64,000 nt of DNA from Microbacterium sp. SORGH_AS_1204 (GTDB taxonomy: Bacteria > Actinomycetota > Actinomycetes > Actinomycetales > Microbacteriaceae), in NCBI RefSeq assembly GCF_030818935.1, contig NZ_JAUTBD010000001.1:930001-994000 (forward strand), in the 5' to 3' direction. Position numbers and translations under genes: made by a program. Position 1 is the stretch's first letter. Each line of letters opens with the position of its first letter. The notes below the pieces were generated by a model. The model did not search any database and was not told the DNA's origin. It saw nothing but the letters and a program-made list of their open reading frames with translations. This document shows, in pieces, positions 25,149 to 34,235 of the stretch.

Positions 25149-28100
25149 ATGCACGATCGCACCGCGCTCATCGAGATGCGCATCGAACGCTTCATCCGCG
25201 AGCGTCTCGTCCCGGCCGTCTACCGCACCCGCCACCCGCTCGACGTCTCGGCGTGGGAGGCTCCGGGCGAGCCCGTGACCTTCGCCGAGGCACAGGATGC
25301 CGACTACCGGCCCTTCGCCATCGGGACGCCGTGGGGCCGGGCGTGGGGGACCACCTGGTTCGCCGTCTCCGGTGAGATCCCCGCCGCGTGGCGCGACGCC
25401 GACGGCACCCTGCCCGAGGGGACGATTGCCGAGCTCGTCATCGACCTCGGCTTCACCGCCGGCCAGAGCGGCTTCCAGTGCGAGGCGCTGGTGTGGAACC
25501 GCGACGGCGCCCCCATCAAGGGCGTCTCGCCGTTCAACAACGCCACCCCCGCGGCGATCGACGCCGACGGCCGTGTCGACGTGCTGGTCGAGGCCGCCTC
25601 GAACCCCGACGTGGGCAGCCTCTTCACCTTCGAGCCGACGCACCTGGGCGACCTCGCCACCGCGGGCGACGCACCTCTCTACACGCTCCGCGACATGTCG
25701 ATCGGCCTGCGCGACCTCGCCGTGTGGGAGTTGCTGCAGGACTTCCGTCTCCTCCACGGCCTGATCGCCGAGCTCGATGCGACGTCCGCGCGTCGTGCGA
25801 CCCTGCTCGAGGCGATGGATGCCGCGATCGACGCCGTCGATCCCCACGATGTCGCCGGCACCGCGCAGGCCGGTCGCGACGTGCTCGCGCCTCTCCTCGC
25901 GGCCCCTGCGGCATCCAGCGCCCACGTGCTGCACGCCGTCGGTCACGCGCACATCGACTCGGCATGGCTCTGGCCCGTGCGCGAGACCGCCCGAAAGGTC
26001 TCGCGCACGTTCAGCAACGTTCTTTCGCTCATGGACGAAGACCCCGACTTCGTCTTCGCGAGCTCGTCGGCGCAGCAGTTCGCGTGGATGAAGGAGCACT
26101 ACCCGGCGCTCTGGGAGCGACTGAAAGAGCGCGTCATCGAGGGGCGCTTCGTGCCCGTGGGGGGCATGTGGGTCGAGTCCGACACCAACATGGTGGGCGG
26201 CGAGGCCATGGCCCGGCAGTTCGTCGAGGGCAAGACGTTCTTCCTCGAGGAGTTCGGCATCGACACCGAAGAGGTGTGGCTGCCCGACTCGTTCGGCTAC
26301 AGCGGGGCGCTCCCGCAGATCATGAAGGCCGCCGGCGCGCGCTGGTTCCTCACGCAGAAGATCTCGTGGAACGAGACCAACCGCATCCCGCACCACACGT
26401 TCCGTTGGGAGGGCATCGACGGCTCGCGCATCTTCACGCACTTCCCGCCGGTCGACAAGTACAACTCCGAGGTCAGCGCGGCCGACCTCGCGCACGCCGA
26501 GCGCAACTTCTCCGACAAGGGGCGCGCCCGCACCTCGCTCCTGCCGTACGGCTTCGGCGACGGCGGCGGCGGACCCACCCGCGAGATGACCGCGACGATC
26601 GCCCGCACGCACTCGCTCGAGGGCGCGCCGGTCGTGAAGCACTCGACCCCGCGCGAGTTCTTCGAGACCGCCGAGGCCGAGTACGCCGACCCGGCCGTGT
26701 GGGCGGGGGAGCTGTACCTCGAGTTCCACCGCGGCACCTACACCAGCCAGCTGCGCACGAAGCAGGGTAACCGCCGCAGCGAGCACCTGCTGCGCGAGGC
26801 CGAGCTGTGGGCGGCGACCGCGACCGTGCGGACGGGCGCCGAATACCCCGCCGAGGCGTTCCGACGCCTGTGGCGTCTGGTGCTGCTGCAGCAGTTCCAC
26901 GACATCCTGCCCGGCACCTCGATCGCGTGGGTGCATCGGGATGCCGAGCGCAACTACGAAGCCATCGCGGCGGAGCTCGAGCAGATCATCGAAGCCAGCC
27001 TGCGTGCCCTCGTCGGCACGGGGGAGCGGGCGGTCGTCGCCAACGCCGCCCCGCACGGCCGGGCGGGGGCCCCCGCTCTCGCCATCGCCCCCGCAACGGC
27101 GCCCGGCGACGTCACGCCGCGAGCCGAGGGTGACGGCTGGGTGCTCGAGAACGGCATCGTCCGCGCCGTCGTCGACGGCCGGGGTCTGATCACCTCGCTG
27201 GTCGAGGTGGCATCCGGTCGCGAGGTCATTCCGGCAGGGCAGGTGGCGGGCCAGTTCGAGATCTTCCGCGACACCCCCACCCAGTGGGACGCGTGGGACA
27301 TCGACGAGACCTACCGCCGTCACGCCACGGCTCTCGAGGCGGCCGACCGCGTCGCAATCGACGGCGCCGCGATCGTCGTGGAGCGCACCGTGGGCGATTC
27401 CACCATCGCGCAGCGCATCGCGCTCGCCGAGGGGTCGCGCACCCTGCGCCTGTCGCTCGACGTCGACTGGCACGAGCAGCAGAAGCTGCTCAAGCTCCGC
27501 GTGCCCGTCGACGTGCACACCGACCGCGCGGCATCCGAGATCCAGTTCGGTCACATCGTGCGCCCGACCCACACGAACACCTCGTGGGACTCCGCGCGCT
27601 TCGAGACGGCCGCGCACCGCTGGGTCCGGGTCGCCGAGACCGACTTCGGAGTGGCCGTCACGAACGACTCCACCTACGGTCACGACATCACGCGCCACGA
27701 GCGGGAGGCCGGCGGCACGTACTCCCTCGTGCGGCTGTCTATCATCCGCTCGGCGATGTTCCCCGACCCGGGGCAGGACCAGGGCGCGCACCACCTCGAG
27801 GTGGGCATCGTCGTGGGCGCCGAGGTCGTGGATGCCGTCACCGAGGGCTATCGGACAAACCTGCCGGCGCGTGTCATGACCGACGCCGCCGAGGAGTCGG
27901 TGGCTCCGCTGGTGTCGATCGATGCACCCGGGGTCGTCGTCGAGGCGATCAAGCTCGCGCAAGACGGTTCCGGAGACGTCATCGTGCGCCTCTACGAAGC
28001 GCTCGGTCAGCGCGCGCGTGCGCGACTCGAGGCCGGGTTCGAGGTCACGGGCGTCGTCGAGACCGACCTGCTCGAGCGCGAGGTCGACGCCGCCGCGGTG

Positions 28101-28175
28101 TCGAGCGCAGCGGGTGGCGTGGTCGATCTCGACCTGCGGCCCTTCCAGCTGGTGACGCTGCGCCTGGCGCGCTGA
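25149..28175 (+). CDS. Alpha-mannosidase, GH38
   Basis: A 1008-residue GH38 enzyme that hydrolyses terminal alpha-mannosides by a retaining mechanism with a zinc ion. The zinc-binding pair is HAHID (His266-Asp270 region: HAHIDSAWLWP), the nucleophile is Asp380 in WLPDSFGYSG, and the later histidine is in QFHDILPGTS (about residue 584). No signal peptide is visible, so it is cytoplasmic and would act on imported oligosaccharides. It is last in the operon after the sugar ABC importer. Length and motifs match bacterial cytosolic GH38. The precise linkage is unknown. Confidence 0.95.
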   Translation: MHDRTALIEMRIERFIRERLVPAVYRTRHPLDVSAWEAPGEPVTFAEAQDADYRPFAIGTPWGRAWGTTWFAVSGEIPAAWRDADGTLPEGTIAELVIDLGFTAGQSGFQCEALVWNRDGAPIKGVSPFNNATPAAIDADGRVDVLVEAASNPDVGSLFTFEPTHLGDLATAGDAPLYTLRDMSIGLRDLAVWELLQDFRLLHGLIAELDATSARRATLLEAMDAAIDAVDPHDVAGTAQAGRDVLAPLLAAPAASSAHVLHAVGHAHIDSAWLWPVRETARKVSRTFSNVLSLMDEDPDFVFASSSAQQFAWMKEHYPALWERLKERVIEGRFVPVGGMWVESDTNMVGGEAMARQFVEGKTFFLEEFGIDTEEVWLPDSFGYSGALPQIMKAAGARWFLTQKISWNETNRIPHHTFRWEGIDGSRIFTHFPPVDKYNSEVSAADLAHAERNFSDKGRARTSLLPYGFGDGGGGPTREMTATIARTHSLEGAPVVKHSTPREFFETAEAEYADPAVWAGELYLEFHRGTYTSQLRTKQGNRRSEHLLREAELWAATATVRTGAEYPAEAFRRLWRLVLLQQFHDILPGTSIAWVHRDAERNYEAIAAELEQIIEASLRALVGTGERAVVANAAPHGRAGAPALAIAPATAPGDVTPRAEGDGWVLENGIVRAVVDGRGLITSLVEVASGREVIPAGQVAGQFEIFRDTPTQWDAWDIDETYRRHATALEAADRVAIDGAAIVVERTVGDSTIAQRIALAEGSRTLRLSLDVDWHEQQKLLKLRVPVDVHTDRAASEIQFGHIVRPTHTNTSWDSARFETAAHRWVRVAETDFGVAVTNDSTYGHDITRHEREAGGTYSLVRLSIIRSAMFPDPGQDQGAHHLEVGIVVGAEVVDAVTEGYRTNLPARVMTDAAEESVAPLVSIDAPGVVVEAIKLAQDGSGDVIVRLYEALGQRARARLEAGFEVTGVVETDLLEREVDAAAVSSAAGGVVDLDLRPFQLVTLRLAR

Positions 28176-28186
28176 TCCGGGGGTGC

Positions 28187-28221
28187 GGTGCGGCCGGGCG
28201 TGGAGTGCCCTCGGCCGCACC
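28187..28221 (+). terminator. Terminator of the mannoside operon
   Basis: A perfect 10-bp stem, ggtgcggccg with cggccgcacc, around a 15-nt loop, followed by a T-containing run (gtcgtcctctctg). It begins 12 nt after the GH38 stop. Confidence 0.8.
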
Positions 28222-28310
28222 GTCGTCCTCTCTGAACCGCGGTGCGGTCGAGACACCGGAGTCCCGGTCGTGCCGTGCTTGCCCGCGAGGCGGGCCCTCC
28301 GCGTGATCGG

Positions 28311-28389
28311 CGGAGGGCCGGGGTCGAGCGGAGGACGATTCCGGCGAATCGGTCCTCCACTCGCCCCTCGCCCTCCGCTCGTCACCACC
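28311..28389. repeat. Single copy of the dispersed GGAGG/CCTCC intergenic element
   Basis: It contains gcggaggacga-ttccg, ggtcctccactcgcccctcg and ccctccgctcgtcac in the same order as the 200-bp repeats at 10091. It sits in the gap between the GH38 terminator and the convergent membrane protein gene. Confidence 0.7.
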
Positions 28390-28412
28390 GCCCGTCGCGG
28401 GCTCCCGCGTCG

Positions 28413-28907
28413 TCACACGGCGGCGATCGTCATGAGGCCCACCGACACCGCCATCGCGGCGATCTGCGCGCGGTCCAGCCGCGCCGGCATCCGTTTCGTG
28501 ACGACGACGGACAGACCCGCGTAGCCGACCGCGACCGCGAGGAGGAATGGCACCAGGGCGACCCCGTGAGCGTGACCGGGGGAGGCGCCGTGCGCGCCCA
28601 TCCCGATCTGCAGCGCGGCCATCACCACCATGCCGAGGGTCGTGTGCACGGTCATCAGCGCGGGGACGCGCGGCGCCCGCCGCTGCCGCGGACGACGCCA
28701 CACGGCGAGGGTGATGGCGCCGGTCACCAGGAGCACGGTCCACCAGACCGGTGCGACCACCCCGAACACCGCGGCATCCAACATCGCGACGAGCATGAGC
28801 ACGGATGCCACGACCTCGGGCGGCCGAACCCGCGCGCGGTCGGCGGCCAGACAGCAGGCACCGACGGCGGCGGGGGCGACCGCCCACGCGTGGAGGATCT
28901 CGCTCAT
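28413..28907 (-). CDS. Small His-containing membrane protein coupled to amine oxidase
   Basis: A 164-residue protein with about five hydrophobic segments. A CC pair (AVGACCLAADRARVR) lies near residue 18 and a His-rich loop (MGAHGASPGHAHG) near residue 110, with MTVHTTLGM nearby. I do not recognise the family; parts resemble DUF5134-like membrane proteins. It starts 4 nt after the copper amine oxidase stop, so the two are translationally coupled. Copper handling for the oxidase is a reasonable guess but is not shown by sequence. It is convergent with the mannoside operon. Confidence 0.7.
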   Translation of the reverse strand: MSEILHAWAVAPAAVGACCLAADRARVRPPEVVASVLMLVAMLDAAVFGVVAPVWWTVLLVTGAITLAVWRRPRQRRAPRVPALMTVHTTLGMVVMAALQIGMGAHGASPGHAHGVALVPFLLAVAVGYAGLSVVVTKRMPARLDRAQIAAMAVSVGLMTIAAV

Positions 28908-28911
28908 CGCC

Positions 28912-30939
28912 TCAGCAGTGGCATCCGGAGGCGGGCGCTTCGCCCGCGTGCGGGCCGTGGCCGTGCCCCTCGTCGTGCCCCGCGGTGGAGTGCGCGTGCG
29001 TGGCGGGCGCGCAGTGCGTGTTCGCCGGCGCGGGCACGTTCAGCACGGGGTTGCGCTCGAAGAAGTTGTACGGCTTGAGCGTGAACTTGGCGTAGTCCAT
29101 CGGCATGACGGGCCAGTCCTCGTTGCGCGGGAAGTGCGTGAGGCCGAAGGTGTGCCAGAGCACGACGTCTTCGCCGACGAGCGGCTCGTCGCCCGCAATG
29201 AAGGCCGGGATGCCGGCGCCGCCGGGGTGCTGGTTGACGAAGTCTCCGGCGGCGTAGCGCTCGTCGGGGTCGTACTTCGTCACGAAGAGGTTCTTCGTCG
29301 CGAACGCGGCACGCGAGGCGATCGACGACGTGTCGTCGGCGAGCAGCACCGGGGTCTCGGTCGGGAACAGCATGTACGAGGTCGCCTGTCCGCGCTCGGT
29401 GGTCTTCTCGGTCGAGGCGATCTGCCACACGCGGTTGACCGCGCCGTCGGCGACGCGGCCCGACACCTTCTCGGAGGTGATCGGCGTCACCTTCTTGGTG
29501 AAGGCGTTGCCGGCCGGGTTGGTCTCGGAAATCGGCACGCGCACGGCGTCGATCTCGTTGACGACATTGGCGACGCCGTCGACGGTCATGTCGAGCCGCG
29601 CCGAGAACAGGTGCTGGTGGTACGGCGCGCCGAGCCCCGGGGCGACCTCCGAGGCGAAGGGGTAGTCCTCACCCGGGTAGGCCGAGGTGAACAGGATGCC
29701 GGTGAGCTTCGCCTCGCACTCGATGGTGCCGTCGAGGTAGAGGTACCAGTAGAAGCCGTAGTCGTAGTTGCCGACCGTGGTGAAGAACGAGATGACGAGG
29801 CGCCGCGAGCGACGGACCTCGCTGGATCCGGTGAAGATGTCGGTGTGCTTCCACAGGGTGCCGAAGTCCTCCTCGTGCATGCACACCGCGTTGCGCACGG
29901 TGCGCGGCATCCCGTTCTCGTCCGACAGCACGGCGTCGACGTAGGTGATGTCGCCGACGCAGTCGCAGCCGAGCTCGAGCTCGTTCGTGTAGCGGCCGAA
30001 GAGGTACTCGCCGGTGTCGAAGTAGTTCTGCCAGAAGCGGTTGGGGGCGGGGTCGGCGTAGGGCACGACCATCTCGCTGATCGAGCCGCGGTACATCACG
30101 GGGCGTCCGGCGAACGAGAGCTGGCGCAGGATCAGGCCCTCACGGGTGTCGAAGCCGATGCGCAGGTCCCACTCGCCCCACGTGACGTGCTCGCCGTCGA
30201 CGGTGAAGCTCGACCCCTCGGGCTGAGTGATGACGATGGGCTTGAGGCCCTCCAGCGGCGGGCCCTGCAGCTCGGGATCGTCGAAGTTGCCGTGCGTCTC
30301 GGGCACGGTGAACCCGGGGGTGTCGACGATCTCGATGATCGTGCGGGCGGCGACGTCGATGTAGGCGGTGAGGCCGTCGACGGGATGCGCCCACGGGTGG
30401 TCGGCGGGGTGGTCCTGCCGGAACGCGAAGGTGCGCAGCACCCGGCGGCCCACCTCGTTCTCGTAGCCGTAGTGCCCGGCCGAGAGGGGAACCAGCACGA
30501 CGTCGGCGGTGGTGAGTCCGCGCGCGGCGAGGGCGGCGACCCACTCGGCGCTGTCGTTGGCGATGATTCCGACCTCCTCGAACTCGGCGTCGAGGATCGG
30601 CAGCTGCCCGTCGGAGCCGTCGAGTTCGGTGGAACGCAGCACCTCTCCGGTCGCGAGCGAGACGACGAGATCGAGCGAGTGGGCGGTGCGCAGGTTGAGC
30701 AGCTGAACGCGAGCGCGACGCTCGGGGAGGGCGGTCTCGCCGCGCTCCCAGGCGAGCACCTCGCCCTTGGGGGCTTCTTCGAGGCCGACGTAGGCGAAGC
30801 GGGTGGCCTCGTCGATGCCGTCGAGCCCGGCCACGATGGCGTGCACGGCGGTGATCTCTTCGGGGGAGAGGGATGCCAGGGGGTGGGCGGGCGCCGCGGG
30901 GGCGACGAAGGCGGTCGAGGTCGGGTCGGTGAGCGTCAT
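28912..30939 (-). CDS. Primary-amine oxidase (copper/topaquinone)
   Basis: A 675-residue copper amine oxidase that converts a primary amine, O2 and water to an aldehyde, ammonia and H2O2. The topaquinone precursor Tyr392 sits in VGNYDYGF (the N-Y-D motif). The copper ligands are His441 and His443 (YHQHLFSARLD) and a later His near residue 602 (THFPRNEDWP). The C-terminus beyond residue 630 is an unusual His-rich tail ending in CHC, possibly a metal-binding tail. ATG at 30939 is chosen; a longer frame has no clear start signal. The APC permease gene lies upstream on the same strand. Confidence 0.95.
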   Translation of the reverse strand: MTLTDPTSTAFVAPAAPAHPLASLSPEEITAVHAIVAGLDGIDEATRFAYVGLEEAPKGEVLAWERGETALPERRARVQLLNLRTAHSLDLVVSLATGEVLRSTELDGSDGQLPILDAEFEEVGIIANDSAEWVAALAARGLTTADVVLVPLSAGHYGYENEVGRRVLRTFAFRQDHPADHPWAHPVDGLTAYIDVAARTIIEIVDTPGFTVPETHGNFDDPELQGPPLEGLKPIVITQPEGSSFTVDGEHVTWGEWDLRIGFDTREGLILRQLSFAGRPVMYRGSISEMVVPYADPAPNRFWQNYFDTGEYLFGRYTNELELGCDCVGDITYVDAVLSDENGMPRTVRNAVCMHEEDFGTLWKHTDIFTGSSEVRRSRRLVISFFTTVGNYDYGFYWYLYLDGTIECEAKLTGILFTSAYPGEDYPFASEVAPGLGAPYHQHLFSARLDMTVDGVANVVNEIDAVRVPISETNPAGNAFTKKVTPITSEKVSGRVADGAVNRVWQIASTEKTTERGQATSYMLFPTETPVLLADDTSSIASRAAFATKNLFVTKYDPDERYAAGDFVNQHPGGAGIPAFIAGDEPLVGEDVVLWHTFGLTHFPRNEDWPVMPMDYAKFTLKPYNFFERNPVLNVPAPANTHCAPATHAHSTAGHDEGHGHGPHAGEAPASGCHC

Positions 30940-31062
30940 GGTGTCTCTCTCAGGTGGAACGGGTGGGACGAAAAGGAGGGGGGACGGATGCCGCGGCGCC
31001 GGTGCGCGATCACGGAGCGCGACCGTGGCGCGGACACTGGCGTCGGGCCGCGGCATCCGGAA

Positions 31063-32535
31063 TCAGCCCGCGATGGTGTCGGTGAGCTTGGCGTAGGCGG
31101 CGGGACGGCGGCGGCGGATCCACGCGGCCTGGGCGTAGCCGAGCACGGGGAAGAGCACCACGAGAGCGAGCAGCGCCCAGCTCACGGCACCGAAGACGGG
31201 GTTCCCGTCGGCGTCGGCGTCGCCGACCATGATCGGGAAGTACACGACGATGATCACGGCCGACACCGCGAGCCCGACGAAGCCGAGTGCGGGGGCGATG
31301 ATCGTGTTCCAGACGCGCCGGTCGGCACGGGTGCGGGCGAAGTACACGATCACGGCGACCGAGGTCGCGGCCATCAGGATCGCGATGGCGAGGGTCGCGA
31401 CGCCGGCGAACCACGTGAACACCTGCAGCAGCGGGTCGAGGTTCAGCACCGCGAAGATCGCCGTGAGCGCCGCGGCCGTGACCGTCTGCACGATCGACGA
31501 CACGTGCGGCGAGAGGTGCTTCGCGTGGACGCCGGCCACGCGGTCGGGGAGGACCCCGGCGCCGGCCATCGCGTGCTGGTAGCGGGTGAGCACGTTGTGG
31601 AACGACAGCACGCACGCGAACATCGACGTAAGCAGCAGGACGTTGACGATGATCTCGCCGACCGTGCCGAGGTACAGGGCGACCGTGCGCAGCATCAGGG
31701 TGCCGGGGTCTTCCACGGCGGCCATGATCCCGTTCGGGCCCCACGCCATCACCAGGCCCCACGAGGCGAGCGTGTAGAAGACACCGATGCCGATCACGGC
31801 GCCGTAGGTCGCGCGGGGGATCGTCCGGTCGGGGTCGCGGGCCTCGTCGCGGAAGATGGCGGTGGCCTCGAAGCCGATGAACGCCGCGATCGCGAACATG
31901 AGACCGACGCCGGGGGAGCCGCTGAGCACGTTCGCCGGTTCGAAGGGCGCGGCGCTCAGGCCCTCGGGGCCGCCGTTGAAGACGACCGCGGCGACGAGCG
32001 CGAGCACGATCGCGACCTCGGCCACCAGCAGCACGCCGAGCACCTTGCTCGAGAGGTCGATGTGGCGGTAGCCCAGGATGCCGACGAGCCCGACGACCGC
32101 GAGCGCGTACAGCCACCACGCGAGGTCGGGTCCGCCGAGGGAGACGACGGTGATCTCGAGCAGGTAGCCGATGTAGCCGTACACCGACACCTGGATGGTC
32201 GTGTAGGTCAGCATCGCCGTCCAGGCCGCGGCCAGGCCCGAGGGGCGTCCGAGGCCATAGCCGATGTAGGTGAAGAACGCGCCGGGGCGGGGGACGTGCC
32301 GCGTCATCGCTGCCAGGCCCACCGCGAACAGCAGCAGGATGACGGCGCTGATCGCGTACAGCGTCGGGAAGCCCGCGCCGTTGCCGATCAGGATGCCGAG
32401 GGGCGCGGCGCCCCCGACGACGGTGAGGGGCGAGGCGGCGGCGACGACCATGAAGACGATCGCCGTGACACCGAGGGAGCCCTGCAGCGTCCGCTTCGCC
32501 GACGCCGCCACCCCCTTCGATTCGAGCTGGGTCAT
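31063..32535 (-). CDS. APC family amino acid/amine permease
   Basis: A 490-residue permease with about twelve membrane segments and a cytoplasmic N-terminus. The family motif VVAAASPLTVVGGAAPLG lies in segment 1 (residues 30-48), and IGFEATAIFRDEARDPDRTI is the conserved loop near residue 225. It imports or exchanges an amino acid or amine by cation coupling. It is first in a unit with the amine oxidase gene 123 nt downstream, so it probably supplies the oxidase substrate. Divergent from a second APC permease gene. Confidence 0.92.
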   Translation of the reverse strand: MTQLESKGVAASAKRTLQGSLGVTAIVFMVVAAASPLTVVGGAAPLGILIGNGAGFPTLYAISAVILLLFAVGLAAMTRHVPRPGAFFTYIGYGLGRPSGLAAAWTAMLTYTTIQVSVYGYIGYLLEITVVSLGGPDLAWWLYALAVVGLVGILGYRHIDLSSKVLGVLLVAEVAIVLALVAAVVFNGGPEGLSAAPFEPANVLSGSPGVGLMFAIAAFIGFEATAIFRDEARDPDRTIPRATYGAVIGIGVFYTLASWGLVMAWGPNGIMAAVEDPGTLMLRTVALYLGTVGEIIVNVLLLTSMFACVLSFHNVLTRYQHAMAGAGVLPDRVAGVHAKHLSPHVSSIVQTVTAAALTAIFAVLNLDPLLQVFTWFAGVATLAIAILMAATSVAVIVYFARTRADRRVWNTIIAPALGFVGLAVSAVIIVVYFPIMVGDADADGNPVFGAVSWALLALVVLFPVLGYAQAAWIRRRRPAAYAKLTDTIAG

Positions 32536-32735
32536 GTCGGTTCCTTACGGGTTCGGGTGTGCCACCGAGGTTCCTCCCGGCGCGTTGCCGCGTCGTTGAG
32601 CCGGTGTGAAGGTGTGGATGCCGTGAGTGAGACGCGGGCCCGGCGACGTCTCATTCGGCGACACGCGTTGGAAACACGGGTGTCTCGACGGGGCAACCCC
32701 CGCGGCGTACCGTCGGCTGATCCCACGGAGACGAC

Positions 32736-34235
32736 ATGACCGCACTCTCCCGCGCCATCGCGCGGCCCACCCCCGTCGCCGGGTTCGGCGAACGCTCCCC
32801 GCTGCACGGGCTGGAACGCCGTCGCATCGGCATCGTCGACCTCGCCGCACAGTCGGTGGCGGCGGTCGCCCCCGCGGCGGCGGCCACCACCGTGGTGCTG
32901 CTGGTGGCCGGCGTCGCCCCCGGCATGACCGTGGCGGCGATCGTCGCGGCGGCGGTGCTCAGCCTCGCGGTCGCGCGAACCGTCGCCCAGTTCGCGCGGC
33001 GTTTCGCCGCGGCGGGGGGCGTCTACACCTACGCCGCCCGGGGTCTCGGCACACGCGCAGGTCTGGGAGCGGGCGCCGCGATCGTCACCGGCTACGCCGC
33101 CGTGGCGATGTTCGCGCTGCTCGGCGGCGCCTACTACGCGACGTACCTCCTCGCCGGGCTCTGGCCGGGCCTGAATCGCCCGCTCGCGGCCGCCGGCGCC
33201 ATCCTCGTGCAGACGGCGATCGTCGCGTTCGTGCTCGTGCGCGGCATCCACGTGTCGGCGCGGGTCGCGCTCGTCGTCGAGGCGCTCTCGGTCGCGCTGA
33301 TCGTGGTGCTGCTCACCGTGCTGCTCGTGCACATCGGACCGGTCGACGTCGGGGCCGTCTTCGCGGTTCCCACGACGGGCGGTGAGACCTTCGCCGTGGC
33401 CGCCGGCGCCGTGATCGCCGTCACGGCGTTCGTCGGTTTCGAATCGGCGACAACTCTGGGGGTCGAAGCCGTGTCGCCGCTGCGCAACGTCCCCCGCGCG
33501 ATCACCGGCACGGTGATCATCTCTGGCGCGCTGTACGTGCTGGCGGCCGTCACCCAGGTGGCGGGCTTCGACGCGCTCGGCGCCGACCTCGCCGTGAGCG
33601 CGTCACCCGTCAACGACCTCGCCGCCGCTTATGGTCTGGGCGGATGGGGCGTCGTCGCCGATGTCGGGATCGCCGCCTCGTTCGTCGCGTGCGCGATCGG
33701 GTCGACGACGGCGCTCGTGCGCGTGCTGTTCGCCCTGAGCCGCGACGGGGTGCTGCCCGCGCGCGTCGGTCGCACGCACCCGCGGTTCGGCACTCCGGCC
33801 GCGGCCGTCGCGTTCGCTCTGCCGGCCATCGCCGTCGTCCCGCTCCTGCTGATCGGCGGCGGGGTCGACATGCGTGACGCGATGCACGTGACCCTCTCGG
33901 TCGGAGCCGCCGGCTACATCGTCGCCTACATCCTCGTCTGCCTCGCCGCGCCCGTGTTCCTGCGTCGCATCGGCGAGTCCACGCTCGGCCCCGCGGTCGT
34001 CGCCGCATTCGCCGCCGCCGCCCTGACCGCGGCGCTGGTGGCGTTCTTCATCGACGACACCGCGAGCGGCGGGACCGGTCTGGCCGTGGTGGGCGCGCTC
34101 GCCGCCGTGCTCGGGGGGATCGTGATCGCGCTGCGGCGTCGACACGGTCCGGGCTCGATCGGCGCGTACGACGAGCCGATTGCGGCCCAGGTGCTCGGGG
34201 GAGTCCCTTCGCCGAGGCCCTCCCGTGCCGGGTGA
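32736..34235 (+). CDS. APC family permease
   Basis: A 499-residue permease with about twelve membrane segments. The loop FVGFESATTLGVEAVSPLRN then VPRAI (about residues 232-255) matches the family. It is divergent from the first APC permease with 200 bp between, and its stop lies inside the start of an IclR-type regulator gene. A ggag ribosome binding site precedes ATG. Both permeases probably handle related amines or amino acids, under IclR control; substrates are inferred only from context. Confidence 0.9.
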   Translation: MTALSRAIARPTPVAGFGERSPLHGLERRRIGIVDLAAQSVAAVAPAAAATTVVLLVAGVAPGMTVAAIVAAAVLSLAVARTVAQFARRFAAAGGVYTYAARGLGTRAGLGAGAAIVTGYAAVAMFALLGGAYYATYLLAGLWPGLNRPLAAAGAILVQTAIVAFVLVRGIHVSARVALVVEALSVALIVVLLTVLLVHIGPVDVGAVFAVPTTGGETFAVAAGAVIAVTAFVGFESATTLGVEAVSPLRNVPRAITGTVIISGALYVLAAVTQVAGFDALGADLAVSASPVNDLAAAYGLGGWGVVADVGIAASFVACAIGSTTALVRVLFALSRDGVLPARVGRTHPRFGTPAAAVAFALPAIAVVPLLLIGGGVDMRDAMHVTLSVGAAGYIVAYILVCLAAPVFLRRIGESTLGPAVVAAFAAAALTAALVAFFIDDTASGGTGLAVVGALAAVLGGIVIALRRRHGPGSIGAYDEPIAAQVLGGVPSPRPSRAG

